Source: Neolewinella xylanilytica
Lineage (GTDB): Bacteria; Bacteroidota; Bacteroidia; Chitinophagales; Saprospiraceae
Reading direction: 5' to 3'
Length of the DNA: 64,000 bases
Assembly (NCBI RefSeq): GCF_002934605.1
Contig: NZ_PTJC01000005.1
Span: 620,001-684,000 of the forward strand
This document shows, in pieces, positions 35,139-43,758 of the stretch. The position numbers and the translations under genes are program-made. The first letter of the stretch is position 1, and each line of letters begins with the position of its first letter. The notes under the pieces are model-generated. The model was given only the letters and a program-made list of their open reading frames with translations. It made no database searches and was not told the origin of the DNA.

Positions 35139-35597
35139 TTACGCGTCTTTCAGGCGCTCCAACAGGTCGTTGAGATGCTCTACGTCACCTTCGGATAAAC
35201 GTTCACTAATGACGGAATCAAGCTGCTCGCGGTCGCGGTTGATCACTTCGAGCAACTGTCGACCGCCGTTAGTAATCCGGGCGCGGTTACTGCGACGGTC
35301 CTGATCGGAGGGGAACTTGTCAATCAGCTCTTTCTTCTCCAGCCGGTCGACGAGACGGCTGGCATCGGACATTTTATCCGCCAGCATCTCCCGTACTTCC
35401 TGGATCGAAAGGGATTCCGGGTAGCGTTCATTGAGAATGCGGAGAATATTATACTGCTTGGGCGTAATATTGTGCGGCTGTAGGAACTTCCGCAGGTTGT
35501 CGTTTATCCAGCTACAGGATTGCAATAAATTGAAACGAAGCGCTCGGAACTGGTCGTCGGACACAAGCGCCTGCTCGGCGTTACTATTGGCTTTCAT
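35139..35597 (-). CDS. MarR-family transcriptional regulator
   Basis: A 152-residue winged-helix protein: KQYNILRILNERYPESLSIQ, then the recognition helix and wing (DASRLVDRLEKKELIDKFPS, DQDRRSNRARITNGG), ending in a dimerisation helix. The DxRSNR wing motif is diagnostic of MarR. Ligand and targets are unknown. It lies 155 bp upstream of the LolE-type gene on the same strand and is divergent from lolA. Confidence 0.9.
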   Translation of the reverse strand: MKANSNAEQALVSDDQFRALRFNLLQSCSWINDNLRKFLQPHNITPKQYNILRILNERYPESLSIQEVREMLADKMSDASRLVDRLEKKELIDKFPSDQDRRSNRARITNGGRQLLEVINRDREQLDSVISERLSEGDVEHLNDLLERLKDA

Positions 35598-35857
35598 GCC
35601 GGTTGGTGGGTTAGGGTGTTACTAATGCGAGCCTGGAAGACTGTTTGGGCCCACAAGGTAAGAAAACAAACAGAGATTCTCATATTTCAGCAAAGCGTTT
35701 GGTGTCATAACCTCTTTGCTTGGCCCCGGGTTTGTTGGCCAGCCTCACCTTTTGGCCTTCGCCGCACCTGCGCTCGCCGCCCTTTAACGACTCCTTAATA
35801 TCCGTCGAACGTCCGAAAGTCGCTTTCCGGCGTTAAGGGAGTAGTCAAGTATGCTAC

Positions 35858-36544
35858 ATGAAAACCTTCTTTTTCCTTCCCATCCTTCTTTTGCTGACGG
35901 GCATGCTCTCCGCCCAGGATAATAAGCAGTACACCCAGGCTGCCGATAGTGATCCCGAAGCGAAGCAAATCCTGGAGAACATCCGCAAGAAATACGACGG
36001 CTATACGACCATGGCCGCGGATTTCAGGCTCGAGCTCGCCTTTCCGGGCCAGCCGGTGGAAGTGCAACGGGGAAGCGTGACCCGCCGGGGCGACCTGGTC
36101 CGGTTCAAACTCGGCAACCAGGAGGGAATCATCAACGACGATGCCGCTTACATCATTCTGCACGGCAGTAAGGAGGTGCAGATCAACGACTTGCCGGAGC
36201 CCGGGGAGACCACCGGCGTGCTCACCCCTCAGAACCTGTTTAATTTTTACGAGGGCGACGATTATGTGCTGGCCATGCAGGGCGAGGAAACGCAGGACGG
36301 GCGCACCCTCCAGGTGATCGAGCTGAAACCGCTCGATCGCAACGAAAGCGATTTTACCAAGCTTCGGCTCCTCGTCGACGGCCAGCGCCGGGAAATCGTT
36401 TCCGTCAAGGCCTTCAGCCGCGACGGCAGCAGCTACACCTTCCTTCTGGACGCTACCCGGGGCAACACCCAACTAGCGGATAACAATTTTACCTTCGACC
36501 GGGCCGAATTTCCGGGCTACCACGTGGAGGATCTGCGGTTCTGA
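35858..36544 (+). CDS. LolA-like outer membrane lipoprotein carrier
   Basis: A 228-residue periplasmic protein with a signal peptide (1-19, ending LSAQ). The mature part has an opening helix (AKQILENIRKKYDGYTTMAAD) and antiparallel strands (FRLELAFPG, RGSVTRRGDLVRFKL, LTPQNLFNFYEGDDY), the LolA half-barrel pattern. LolA ferries lipoproteins across the periplasm to the outer membrane, consistent with the nearby LolE-type permease and the many lipoproteins in this window. No LolB is evident, as is usual outside Proteobacteria. Confidence 0.85.
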   Translation: MKTFFFLPILLLLTGMLSAQDNKQYTQAADSDPEAKQILENIRKKYDGYTTMAADFRLELAFPGQPVEVQRGSVTRRGDLVRFKLGNQEGIINDDAAYIILHGSKEVQINDLPEPGETTGVLTPQNLFNFYEGDDYVLAMQGEETQDGRTLQVIELKPLDRNESDFTKLRLLVDGQRREIVSVKAFSRDGSSYTFLLDATRGNTQLADNNFTFDRAEFPGYHVEDLRF

Positions 36545-36563
36545 GCAGATAAAGCTCCCGATT

Positions 36564-36578
36564 GCGCCGGAGCGCAGG
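36564..36578. repeat. Dispersed GCGCCGGAGCGC repeat, copy 3
   Basis: GCGCCGGAGCGCAGG in the gap after lolA. The preceding CCCGATTGC and the following GTGA resemble the sequence at 25934-25961, which looks like a diverged relative. Confidence 0.5.
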
Positions 36579-36618
36579 TGAACGGCTAACCAATTGGCCC
36601 AAAGGCGGTTGGTAGGAT

Positions 36619-37998
36619 ATGAAAAGGCCTATCCTCGTTATTGCCGGTGCTACCGGATTTCTCGGCCGCTGGTTCATCGAGCGCTACCACCGCGACTACC
36701 ACATCATCGCACTCAGCCGCAGCGCCATGCGGCCAGACCCTACTTACGACAAAGCCGAGTGGCGGCAGGTCGAACTATACTCCATCACCTCGACGGAGGC
36801 GGGGGTGCGGGGTGCCGACTTCGCGCTTTACCTGGTGCACTCCATGTCTCCGTCGGCCCGCCTGTCTCAGGGCAGCTTCGAGGATACCGACCTATTGCTC
36901 GCGGATAATTTTGCCATCGCCGCGCGCAATCAGGGGATAGAACAGATCGTCTTCGTAGGCGGCTTGCTGCCCGACGACGAGCCCCCCGAAAATTACAGCC
37001 GTCACCTGGCCAGCCGGCGGGAGGTGGAAGTGACCCTGGGTTCCACCGGCGTCCCGGTTACCAGCCTCCGGGCCGGCATCATCGTGGGGGCGGGCGGCTC
37101 TTCCTTCCGGATGATCGACAAACTGGTTTCCCGGCTGCCGGTCCTGATCTGCCCCGCCTGGTGCCAGTCGGCGACCCACCCCATCGCCCTGGACGACACG
37201 CTGCGCATCGTGGATTACTGCCTGGGCCGAACCGACCTCTACGATCGGACGATCGATATCGGCGGATCGGAAAAGACCACCTACATGCAAATGCTGGCTA
37301 CCGTGGCGGAACTGCGGGGCAAGCGTAAGATCATTCGACCGGTAAAGTATTTTAGCCCGGGCTTGTCGATCTACTGGGTTAGCGTATTCACCGACTCTCC
37401 CCGGGATCTGGTAAAGCCGCTGGTAGAAAGCCTGCAGCACCGGATGGTGGCCGCGGACAACGAAATACTGCAAGCCTTTCCCAACCGAAAAAACTTCCGG
37501 GAAGCCGCTGAATTAGCCATCGCCGGTGAAGGAAGCCTGCCGGCCCTGCCGGGGCGCGTCCCCGCACCGGACGAGGAGAAGAATACGGTGCGCAGCGTAC
37601 AGCGGTTACCTAATCCCCACGGCCATACGGCAACGTACGTGGCCCGTCTCTACCAGCGGTGGTTGCCGATCTTTTTCCGTGCGCTCATCGGAGTTCGGAC
37701 GCGCGGTGACGATTCCACGTTCCAGTTTTTGGGCTTGCCCTTGCTCAAACTGACCTTCATCCCGAGCCGCAGCGATGACCACCGTCAGTTGTTCTACATC
37801 GTCGGCGGGCTCCTGGCGAAACGAATCGACAAGGGTTGGCTGGAGTTCCGCAGCGTACTCGACGACAGATACATCATTTCCGCCATTCACGAATTCGTTC
37901 CTGCGCTGCCCTGGTACATCTATGTAGTGACCCAGGCACGGGCCCATAGTTTGGTGATGGAGCGATTCGGCCGCTACCTGTCGACGATGGATTCCTAG
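36619..37998 (+). CDS. NAD(P)-binding SDR-like protein with DUF2867 domain
   Basis: A 459-residue protein. Residues 1-285 form an extended/atypical SDR (NmrA-like) Rossmann domain: VIAGATGFLGRWFIERY at the N-terminus is the GxxGxxG dinucleotide-binding loop, with VFVGGLLPDDEPP further on. Residues 300-459 match the DUF2867 region (FQFLGLPLLKLTFIPSRSDD, then FSV-type strands). Such two-domain proteins are common in Bacteroidota and Actinobacteria; the substrate is unknown. The family usually lacks the YxxxK catalytic pair, so it may be a redox sensor rather than an enzyme. It is followed 41 bp later by an aldo/keto reductase. Confidence 0.85.
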   Translation: MKRPILVIAGATGFLGRWFIERYHRDYHIIALSRSAMRPDPTYDKAEWRQVELYSITSTEAGVRGADFALYLVHSMSPSARLSQGSFEDTDLLLADNFAIAARNQGIEQIVFVGGLLPDDEPPENYSRHLASRREVEVTLGSTGVPVTSLRAGIIVGAGGSSFRMIDKLVSRLPVLICPAWCQSATHPIALDDTLRIVDYCLGRTDLYDRTIDIGGSEKTTYMQMLATVAELRGKRKIIRPVKYFSPGLSIYWVSVFTDSPRDLVKPLVESLQHRMVAADNEILQAFPNRKNFREAAELAIAGEGSLPALPGRVPAPDEEKNTVRSVQRLPNPHGHTATYVARLYQRWLPIFFRALIGVRTRGDDSTFQFLGLPLLKLTFIPSRSDDHRQLFYIVGGLLAKRIDKGWLEFRSVLDDRYIISAIHEFVPALPWYIYVVTQARAHSLVMERFGRYLSTMDS

Positions 37999-38039
37999 CA
38001 GCGGGCGGAACCTGTCCCGGAGCAAACCGTTAGAGGGGC

Positions 38040-38852
38040 ATGACAACTAGAAAGCTGAATAACGGACTCGATATGCCAACGCTCGGACTTGGCGTATGGC
38101 AGAGTGAAAACGGAAAAGAAACAATCGACGCCATCCACTGGGCGCTGGAAGCCGGCTACCGCCACATCGATACCGCCCGCATTTACGAAAACGAGGAGGC
38201 GGTAGGAAAAGCACTCCAATCGGCTTCGGTAGATCGGGACAAAGTTTGGCTCACCACGAAAATCTGGAACGACGACATCGAGGCGGGCCGAAATACCGAA
38301 GCGCTCGACGAAAGCCTGGGTCGGCTACAGGCCGACTACGTGGACCTGGTGCTTCTCCACTGGCCGGTAGCCGGCAGTGAGCAAGCCTGGAACGAGCTGG
38401 AGCGTGCCGTGGAGGCGGGGAAGGTCCGCAGCATCGGCTTGAGTAACTTCATGGAAGACAACATCGAGAAGATTCTTCGGGCCGGAAGTATCGTACCCGC
38501 AGTGAACCAGATCGAGTACCATCCCTACCTGGCGCAGCAGGATGCCATTACGGCCAGTGACGCCCACGACATTGCGGTTACGGCCTGGAGTCCGCTAATG
38601 CAGGGCAACTTCCTGAAGGAACCGGTCTTTGGAGAAATCGGCGAACGCTACGACAAAACGGCGGCCCAGGTCGTGCTCCGCTGGTGCCTCCAGAACGACG
38701 TCATCGTAATCCCCAAGAGTACGAACCGGGGGCGGATCCGCGAGAACGGCAACTTGTTTGACTTCGAACTTTCGGAGGAGGACATGCAACAAATCGATGC
38801 GCTGGAGCGGGGGAAACGCTTCGGTGCCGACCCCCACGATTACGGATTCTAA
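38040..38852 (+). CDS. Aldo/keto reductase
   Basis: A 270-residue NADPH-dependent reductase with the complete catalytic tetrad: Asp44 and Tyr49 (HIDTARIYENEE), Lys74 (WLTTKIW) and His107 (LLHWPV). The cofactor-binding end (IPKSTNRGRIRENGNLFDFE) is conserved. It belongs to the small 2,5-diketo-gluconate reductase-like group that reduces aldehydes and ketones. It follows the SDR-like gene and may share its transcript. Confidence 0.94.
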   Translation: MTTRKLNNGLDMPTLGLGVWQSENGKETIDAIHWALEAGYRHIDTARIYENEEAVGKALQSASVDRDKVWLTTKIWNDDIEAGRNTEALDESLGRLQADYVDLVLLHWPVAGSEQAWNELERAVEAGKVRSIGLSNFMEDNIEKILRAGSIVPAVNQIEYHPYLAQQDAITASDAHDIAVTAWSPLMQGNFLKEPVFGEIGERYDKTAAQVVLRWCLQNDVIVIPKSTNRGRIRENGNLFDFELSEEDMQQIDALERGKRFGADPHDYGF

Positions 38853-38918
38853 CAGTGAACATCGGTGGTGAGGCGGGGGTAGTGGTGACAACTGAACCAT
38901 TAACCTTCAGTAATCACT

Positions 38919-39536
38919 ATGCCGGCTTCGTCCTTCACCCCGATAAAATCGGCCTTAATCGGTGGTGTTTTATCCACTTTAGTCATTTTTTTCGGCACGT
39001 ACTTACTCGGTGGAATCACCGACCCCGAGGCCATAGATAATTTACAGGAGATCCGTCCGACCCTTCGCTTTACGGCTAGCGGGTCGATGACGGCGACCTC
39101 GACGATCCTGGCACTCATGCTGACCTTACTGTCGTTCACCCAGCAGACGGATCGCAAGCTCAAGGCTTACCACTACAACCGCATCTGGTGGATCGCACGA
39201 TTCGCCGCGATCGTATTCGTAGCCGCCCTCGTGCTGCTCATGATGCTTAACGTGCCGATCAGCAATGCCGAAGAAACCTTTCAAGGATTCTATAACGTGG
39301 TGTACTACACCTTACTGGTATATACGGCCTTGATCGGGGGGATGATGATCACCATCATTCTGTTGCTGTACCAGGCGGCTCGCGACATCATCCTGATCGC
39401 GCATCCCGGAAAGGTAGTTTCCAGCCTCTACGCGAACCCCGAGCCCGAAGAGGAGGGAAGCGACCGAATGACGAAGCGCGAGCGGGAAAAGATGGAGGTG
39501 CCAGCCCCGGAGGAAGGGGTAGGGTCCGAAAACTGA
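38919..39536 (+). CDS. Hypothetical four-helix membrane protein
   Basis: A 205-residue membrane protein with hydrophobic segments at about 9-31, 55-72, 90-112 and 130-155, followed by a charged cytoplasmic tail rich in Glu, Pro and Arg. No enzymatic motif or known family was recognised. It stands between an aldo/keto reductase and citrate synthase with gaps of 66 and 126 bp. Confidence 0.7.
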   Translation: MPASSFTPIKSALIGGVLSTLVIFFGTYLLGGITDPEAIDNLQEIRPTLRFTASGSMTATSTILALMLTLLSFTQQTDRKLKAYHYNRIWWIARFAAIVFVAALVLLMMLNVPISNAEETFQGFYNVVYYTLLVYTALIGGMMITIILLLYQAARDIILIAHPGKVVSSLYANPEPEEEGSDRMTKREREKMEVPAPEEGVGSEN

Positions 39537-39662
39537 TCGCGTTGCCCGCGAATTTTCGTTTATTGCCCTTCGGTCCGGCGATTGCCATTCAACCCATGCC
39601 GGGCGGTTACGTTAGCAATGCATCCGGTACAGACCACTAAACATTAATTCCCCACCCATTCG

Positions 39663-40973
39663 ATGGAAGCCCTCAAAAAGAAATTTGCCGATAAAGCCCT
39701 ACCGCTATACCAGGAACTTCGCAGCATAGCGAAAACGAACGGTGACTTGAAAGCCGACGAGGTAACCCTTAGCCAAGTACTCGGAGGCGCGCGCGGAATT
39801 AAGATGATGCTCTGGGAAACCAGCCAGCTCGATGCCCAGAAGGGGATCCGTTTCCGGGGATATTCCATTCCGGAGATCAAGGAGTCCTTACCCAGCGGTC
39901 CGCAGGGTGAGCCGAAGCCGGAAGGCCTATTTTGGCTGATGCTGACGGGGGAGATTCCCACCGCCGAGGAAGTGGACGCGCTAACCCAGGAATGGCACCG
40001 GCGGGCCGACGTCCCTGCACAGGTGTTCACTACGCTGGACAGCCTGCCCGCCGATACGCACCCGATGACTCAGTTCACCATTGGCGTGATGGCGATGCAG
40101 TCGGACAGCATATTCTCCCGCCGGTACGCGGAGGGGTTGCCGAAGAATGAATACTGGGATGCCGTTTACGAAGACAGCATGAACCTCATTGCCCGGCTGC
40201 CGCGGGTAGCGGCCTACGTCTACCGGCGGGCCTTCAAAAACGGAGAGCACATTGAGCCCGATACCAGCCTGGACTACAGCGCGAATTTCGCGCACATGCT
40301 CGGTAGCGACGACGAAGATTTCCGTAGCCTGATGCGCTTGTACCTCACCATTCACGCCGACCACGAAGGGGGAAACGCCTCGGCCCATACGGTAAACCTG
40401 GTCGGGTCTACGCTCAGCGATCCTTATCTGGCGTTCTCCGCCGGGATGAACGCCCTGGCCGGACCGCTGCACGGATTGGCGAACCAGGAAGTGATCAAGT
40501 GGATCTTCGAGATGATCGACAATCTCGGAACCAAGACGCCCACCAAGGAGCAAATTCAGGAATACGTTCAGCAGACACTGGACGAGGGCAAGGTGATCCC
40601 CGGTTACGGGCATGCCGTACTGCGTGAACCGGACCCCCGCTTCGTGGCCCAGCGCCGGTTTGCCGAGCAGTACATTCAGGACAGCGACCTGATCTCGACG
40701 GTGTGGAAAATTTTCGACGTCGTGCCGCCCATCCTGCAGTCTCTCGGTAAAGTCAAGAACCCCTGGCCGAACGTTGACGCCCACTCCGGTGCCCTGCTCG
40801 TACACTACGGTTTCGGTGAATTCAGCTACTACACCGTACTCTTCGGCGTGAGCCGTGCCCTCGGCGTACTTGCCGCCGGTATCTGGAGTCGTGCCCTGGG
40901 AATGCCGCTCGAGCGCCCGAAGTCGGTCACCAGCGACTGGGTAAGAAAACACGTCCTTCAAACCGCTAAATAA
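39663..40973 (+). CDS. Citrate (Si)-synthase, eukaryotic type
   Basis: A 436-residue enzyme resembling mitochondrial citrate synthases rather than GltA: KGIRFRGYSIPEIKESLP near residue 60 and EGLFWLMLTGEIPT near 100. Active-site histidines lie in AGPLHGLANQEV and VIPGYGHAVLREPDPR, and the catalytic Asp in NVDAHSGALLVHYG. It condenses oxaloacetate and acetyl-CoA at entry to the TCA cycle. This type is found across Bacteroidota. The following gcvH is 16 bp away, so the two may be co-transcribed. Confidence 0.95.
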   Translation: MEALKKKFADKALPLYQELRSIAKTNGDLKADEVTLSQVLGGARGIKMMLWETSQLDAQKGIRFRGYSIPEIKESLPSGPQGEPKPEGLFWLMLTGEIPTAEEVDALTQEWHRRADVPAQVFTTLDSLPADTHPMTQFTIGVMAMQSDSIFSRRYAEGLPKNEYWDAVYEDSMNLIARLPRVAAYVYRRAFKNGEHIEPDTSLDYSANFAHMLGSDDEDFRSLMRLYLTIHADHEGGNASAHTVNLVGSTLSDPYLAFSAGMNALAGPLHGLANQEVIKWIFEMIDNLGTKTPTKEQIQEYVQQTLDEGKVIPGYGHAVLREPDPRFVAQRRFAEQYIQDSDLISTVWKIFDVVPPILQSLGKVKNPWPNVDAHSGALLVHYGFGEFSYYTVLFGVSRALGVLAAGIWSRALGMPLERPKSVTSDWVRKHVLQTAK

Positions 40974-40989
40974 GCCAACCCGTAAACCA

Positions 40990-41379
40990 ATGAACGTACC
41001 TGATAATCTTTTCTACACCGAGGAGCACGAGTGGGTGCTTATCGACGGCAATACCGCGACGGTGGGCATTACCGACTTTGCGCAGGAGCAGTTGGACGAG
41101 CTCGTTTACGTAGAAGTGGATACGGTAGGGGAGACCCTGGACCGCAACGAGGTGTTCGGCACCGTGGAAGCGGTAAAGACAACCAGTGACCTATTCATGC
41201 CCCTGGCGGGCAAAGTGATCGCCTTTAATAGCGAACTGGACGAGAGCGACGGCGATAACCCCACCATGGTCAACGAAGACCCCTACGGCAAAGGCTGGAT
41301 CGTAAAGGTCGAATTATCCGACCCGGATGACCGGGCGGGATTGCTGGATGCCGCCGCCTACGCTGCATTAATTTCTTAA
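40990..41379 (+). CDS. gcvH: Glycine cleavage system H protein
   Basis: A 129-residue lipoyl carrier: YTEEHEWVLIDGNTATVGIT, then the lipoylation site Lys63 in FGTVEAVKTTSDLFMP, then PYGKGWIVKVEL. It shuttles the aminomethyl group between the P, T and L proteins of glycine cleavage. Length and motif spacing are standard. It precedes the VanZ-like gene by 3 bp. Confidence 0.96.
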   Translation: MNVPDNLFYTEEHEWVLIDGNTATVGITDFAQEQLDELVYVEVDTVGETLDRNEVFGTVEAVKTTSDLFMPLAGKVIAFNSELDESDGDNPTMVNEDPYGKGWIVKVELSDPDDRAGLLDAAAYAALIS

Positions 41380-41382
41380 AAG

Positions 41383-41820
41383 TTGGCGGATCACCCACCA
41401 AAGCCCACTTCACCCGCATCTACTCCCCGAAGACAAACGGGAATCCGGCTGATTACCGTGTTCTATGCGCTGTTACTAGGCTACGTCAGTCTGGTTCCAG
41501 GGCAGCGGATACCGGGAATTTTTGACTGGTCGGAGCTATTTTCCCCGGATAAGATTGCACATTTTGGTGCTTACGCCTTTTTTGCAGTATTATTGTCTTT
41601 CTCAATCGGCAGTGCTTCCACCGGGAAGCGGGCGGCAACGGCCGCCTTGGCCGCCGCCCTGTTCGGAGCACTAATGGAAGTGTTACAGGGCATCGCCGGG
41701 ACCGGCAGAGAATACGATCCCGTCGATATGGTAGCCAACCTGATCGGCGCACTGCTGGGAGGAGCACTCTACGTGCTCTTGCAACGAATTGTATATAAGT
41801 ACCTCGCTCCGGCGGGGTAG
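41383..41820 (+). CDS. VanZ-family membrane protein
   Basis: About 145 residues with hydrophobic segments at 22-40, 58-78, 84-104 and 117-140. The motif DKIAHFGAYAFFAVLLSF and the later GREYDPVDMVANLIGALLG are the VanZ-like signature. The apparent start is a TTG 3 bp after the gcvH stop; a GTG at about 41459 is an alternative. The family is widespread and of uncertain role; VanZ itself gives low-level teicoplanin resistance. In Bacteroidota it often follows gcvH, so the linkage is conserved but not explained. Confidence 0.8.
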   Translation: MADHPPKPTSPASTPRRQTGIRLITVFYALLLGYVSLVPGQRIPGIFDWSELFSPDKIAHFGAYAFFAVLLSFSIGSASTGKRAATAALAAALFGALMEVLQGIAGTGREYDPVDMVANLIGALLGGALYVLLQRIVYKYLAPAG

Positions 41821-41848
41821 TAGCTCTAATTATTTATAAACTTAAGCC

Positions 41849-42784
41849 ATGGGAGATTTATCTATAACAGGTGCTACCCTGGCGATAACCTTCGGAGCCA
41901 TTCTGCTCGCATTGATCGGCCTGATCTATCTGATGCGGAATGTCTATCAGTCGCGGACCGAGAAGGGAATTGCCGGTGAGTACACCGAAGACGCCGACAA
42001 GGACGGTTCTTACATCGAGAACCGGGCGAAGTACGAGCGGGTAGATGTCTTCGGGCTGAGTTCCACCTTCTTCAACTTCGGTTTGGCCCTCGCCGTCGGC
42101 CTGTCGCTCCTGGCCTTCGCCTGGACGCAGTACGAAGCCGAGATCATCATTCCGGAAGGCGCGCTTGAGCTGGAAGAGGAGATCGAGATGGAACCGCCCC
42201 GGACGGCCGAACCCCCCCCCCCTCCGCCCCCACCGCCACCCCCCGTCATCGAGGAAGTTCCGGAAGAGGAACTGATCGAGGAAGATCCGCCGGAATTCGA
42301 GGATACTTCCATCGACGAGGAAAGTGTCATGAACGAGCCACCGCCGGAGGTTAAGGAAGATAAAGCACCGCCCCCGCCGCCGCCCCCGCCACCACCACCC
42401 CCGAAGCCCGATGTAGAGGAGATCTTCAAAGTGGTAGAGAACATGCCCATGTTCCCCGGCTGTGAAGATCTGGGTAGCTATGCCGAACAGAAGCAGTGTG
42501 CCGATAAAAAGATGCTCGAATTCATCTACGGCAACATCAAGTACCCCGCTATCGCCCGTGAGAACGGTGTTGAAGGTATGGCCGTTGTTTCTTTCGTAGT
42601 AGAGCAAGACGGTACCGTAACCGACGCCACCGTCGTTCGGAACCCGGGAGCCAAAACCGGCGAGGAGGCCCTCCGCGTCGTACAGCTTATGAACGAGAAA
42701 GGCATCAAGTGGGTGCCCGGTCAACAGGGTGGACGCGCCGTACGCGTTCAGTTCAACTTGCCCGTCAAGTTCCAGCTCGAGTAA
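41849..42784 (+). CDS. TonB-family energy transducer
   Basis: A 311-residue protein with membrane segments at about 9-31 and 70-92, then a periplasmic proline-rich spacer with two polyproline blocks (about 120-133 and 172-184) separated by acidic sequence, and a C-terminal TonB domain (about 215-311: YGNIKYPAIARENGVEGMAV, VSFVVEQDGTVTDATVVRNP, VQFNLPVKF). TonB passes proton-motive force to outer-membrane receptors such as the SusC protein here. The first polyproline block is encoded partly by an 11-base C tract (42212-42222). The two N-terminal helices differ from the single anchor of classical TonB. Confidence 0.9.
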   Translation: MGDLSITGATLAITFGAILLALIGLIYLMRNVYQSRTEKGIAGEYTEDADKDGSYIENRAKYERVDVFGLSSTFFNFGLALAVGLSLLAFAWTQYEAEIIIPEGALELEEEIEMEPPRTAEPPPPPPPPPPPVIEEVPEEELIEEDPPEFEDTSIDEESVMNEPPPEVKEDKAPPPPPPPPPPPPKPDVEEIFKVVENMPMFPGCEDLGSYAEQKQCADKKMLEFIYGNIKYPAIARENGVEGMAVVSFVVEQDGTVTDATVVRNPGAKTGEEALRVVQLMNEKGIKWVPGQQGGRAVRVQFNLPVKFQLE

Positions 42785-42807
42785 ACAATCGTTACTCCGA
42801 TCCTGAT

Positions 42808-42841
42808 AAAGGCCGGGAGCTCGCCAGAGCTACCGGCCTTT
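42808..42841 (+). terminator. Terminator between tonB and clpP
   Basis: AAAGGCCGGGAGCTC and GAGCTACCGGCCTTT pair with one bulged base and run into TCTTATT. It can serve both convergent genes. Confidence 0.8.
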
Positions 42842-42859
42842 CTTATTGAACCCGGTACC

Positions 42860-43522
42860 CTACCCGTGCTTCGCGCCGGTCATCACCTCGTCGATAAACC
42901 CGTACTCTAGCGCAAATTCGGCGGTCATCCAGTGGTCCCGATCCGCATCGCGCCGGATTTCCTCTTTCGTCCGATGGGTATGCTCGCTCATGATGGTATA
43001 TAGTTCGTCCTGTAGCTCCAGCATCAGCCGGTAGTTGATCTCCATATCCGACACTTTCCCCTGCATCCCTCCACTCGGCTGGTGGATCATCACCCGGGAG
43101 TGAGGAAGGGCGGTTCGCTTGCCGGGAGCTCCGGCGCAGAGTAACACCGATGCCATACTAGCCGCGAGAGAAGTGCAGGTGGTATTCACCGAGCAGGGTA
43201 CGTGCCGCATGGTATCGTAAATGCCCAGGCCGGCCGTTACCGACCCGCCCGGCGAGTTGATGTAAAGCGTAATGTCGCGCCCGGGGTCGCTACTGGCTAG
43301 AAATAGAAGTTGGGCCTGGATTACATTGGCGACGTAATCGTTGATCTCGGTTCCCAGAAAGATGATCCGGTCCATCATCAGGCGACTGAAAACATCCAGC
43401 TGGGCGACGTTGAGCTGGCGTTCCTCAATGATGGTCGGATTGATCGATGCCAGCAGACTACGGTAGGTGCCGGCGGGATCCAGTCCGTGATCGAGGGCCG
43501 CATAGCGAAGAAAATCGTGCAT
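42860..43522 (-). CDS. clpP: ATP-dependent Clp protease proteolytic subunit
   Basis: A 220-residue serine protease with the full triad: Ser122 in TSLAASMASVLL, His147 in SRVMIHQPSGG, and Asp196 in DADRDHWMTA. The GRDITLYINSPGGSV stretch forms the substrate-binding strand. ClpP forms a double heptamer that degrades proteins fed by ClpX or ClpA. Neither clpX nor tig is next to it, so it may be a second paralogue rather than the main clpP. Confidence 0.94.
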   Translation of the reverse strand: MHDFLRYAALDHGLDPAGTYRSLLASINPTIIEERQLNVAQLDVFSRLMMDRIIFLGTEINDYVANVIQAQLLFLASSDPGRDITLYINSPGGSVTAGLGIYDTMRHVPCSVNTTCTSLAASMASVLLCAGAPGKRTALPHSRVMIHQPSGGMQGKVSDMEINYRLMLELQDELYTIMSEHTHRTKEEIRRDADRDHWMTAEFALEYGFIDEVMTGAKHG

Positions 43523-43596
43523 AACAGTTGGGTTGGGGCAGGGGCGGGCCTATCCGGCCCGTGCCGGTTCAAAAAATTGCTTGAAGTATAGAGAGG

Positions 43597-43758
43597 TTAG
43601 TTACCGTTCCAGCGCCAGACACGGGTCAGCCAAACCAGGACGTGGAATCGACGCCGAGGACGCCCCCGACTGATCCAATCCTTCACCTGCCCGAGCGGAA
43701 TTGATTGCGGCAAGGTTTCCGGTAATTGCCGAAGCAGGCGGTCGGTATTCTTGCTCAT
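43597..43758 (-). CDS. 53-residue protein coupled to the ECF sigma factor
   Basis: A short frame starting at the ATG at 43758, which overlaps the stop of the sigma gene in ATGA, so translation is probably coupled. It encodes MSKNTDRLLRQLPETLPQSI, then PLGQVKDWISRGRPRRRF and a tryptophan-rich end (HVLVWLTRVWRWNGN). The C-terminal half is basic and amphipathic. It is too short for a normal anti-sigma factor. I do not recognise it; it could modulate the sigma factor or be a remnant. Confidence 0.6.
   Translation of the reverse strand: MSKNTDRLLRQLPETLPQSIPLGQVKDWISRGRPRRRFHVLVWLTRVWRWNGN

Noticed and set aside
39981-40961. Minus-strand frame opposite citrate synthase
   Set aside because: Shadow of a conserved enzyme gene; no start signal or domain.
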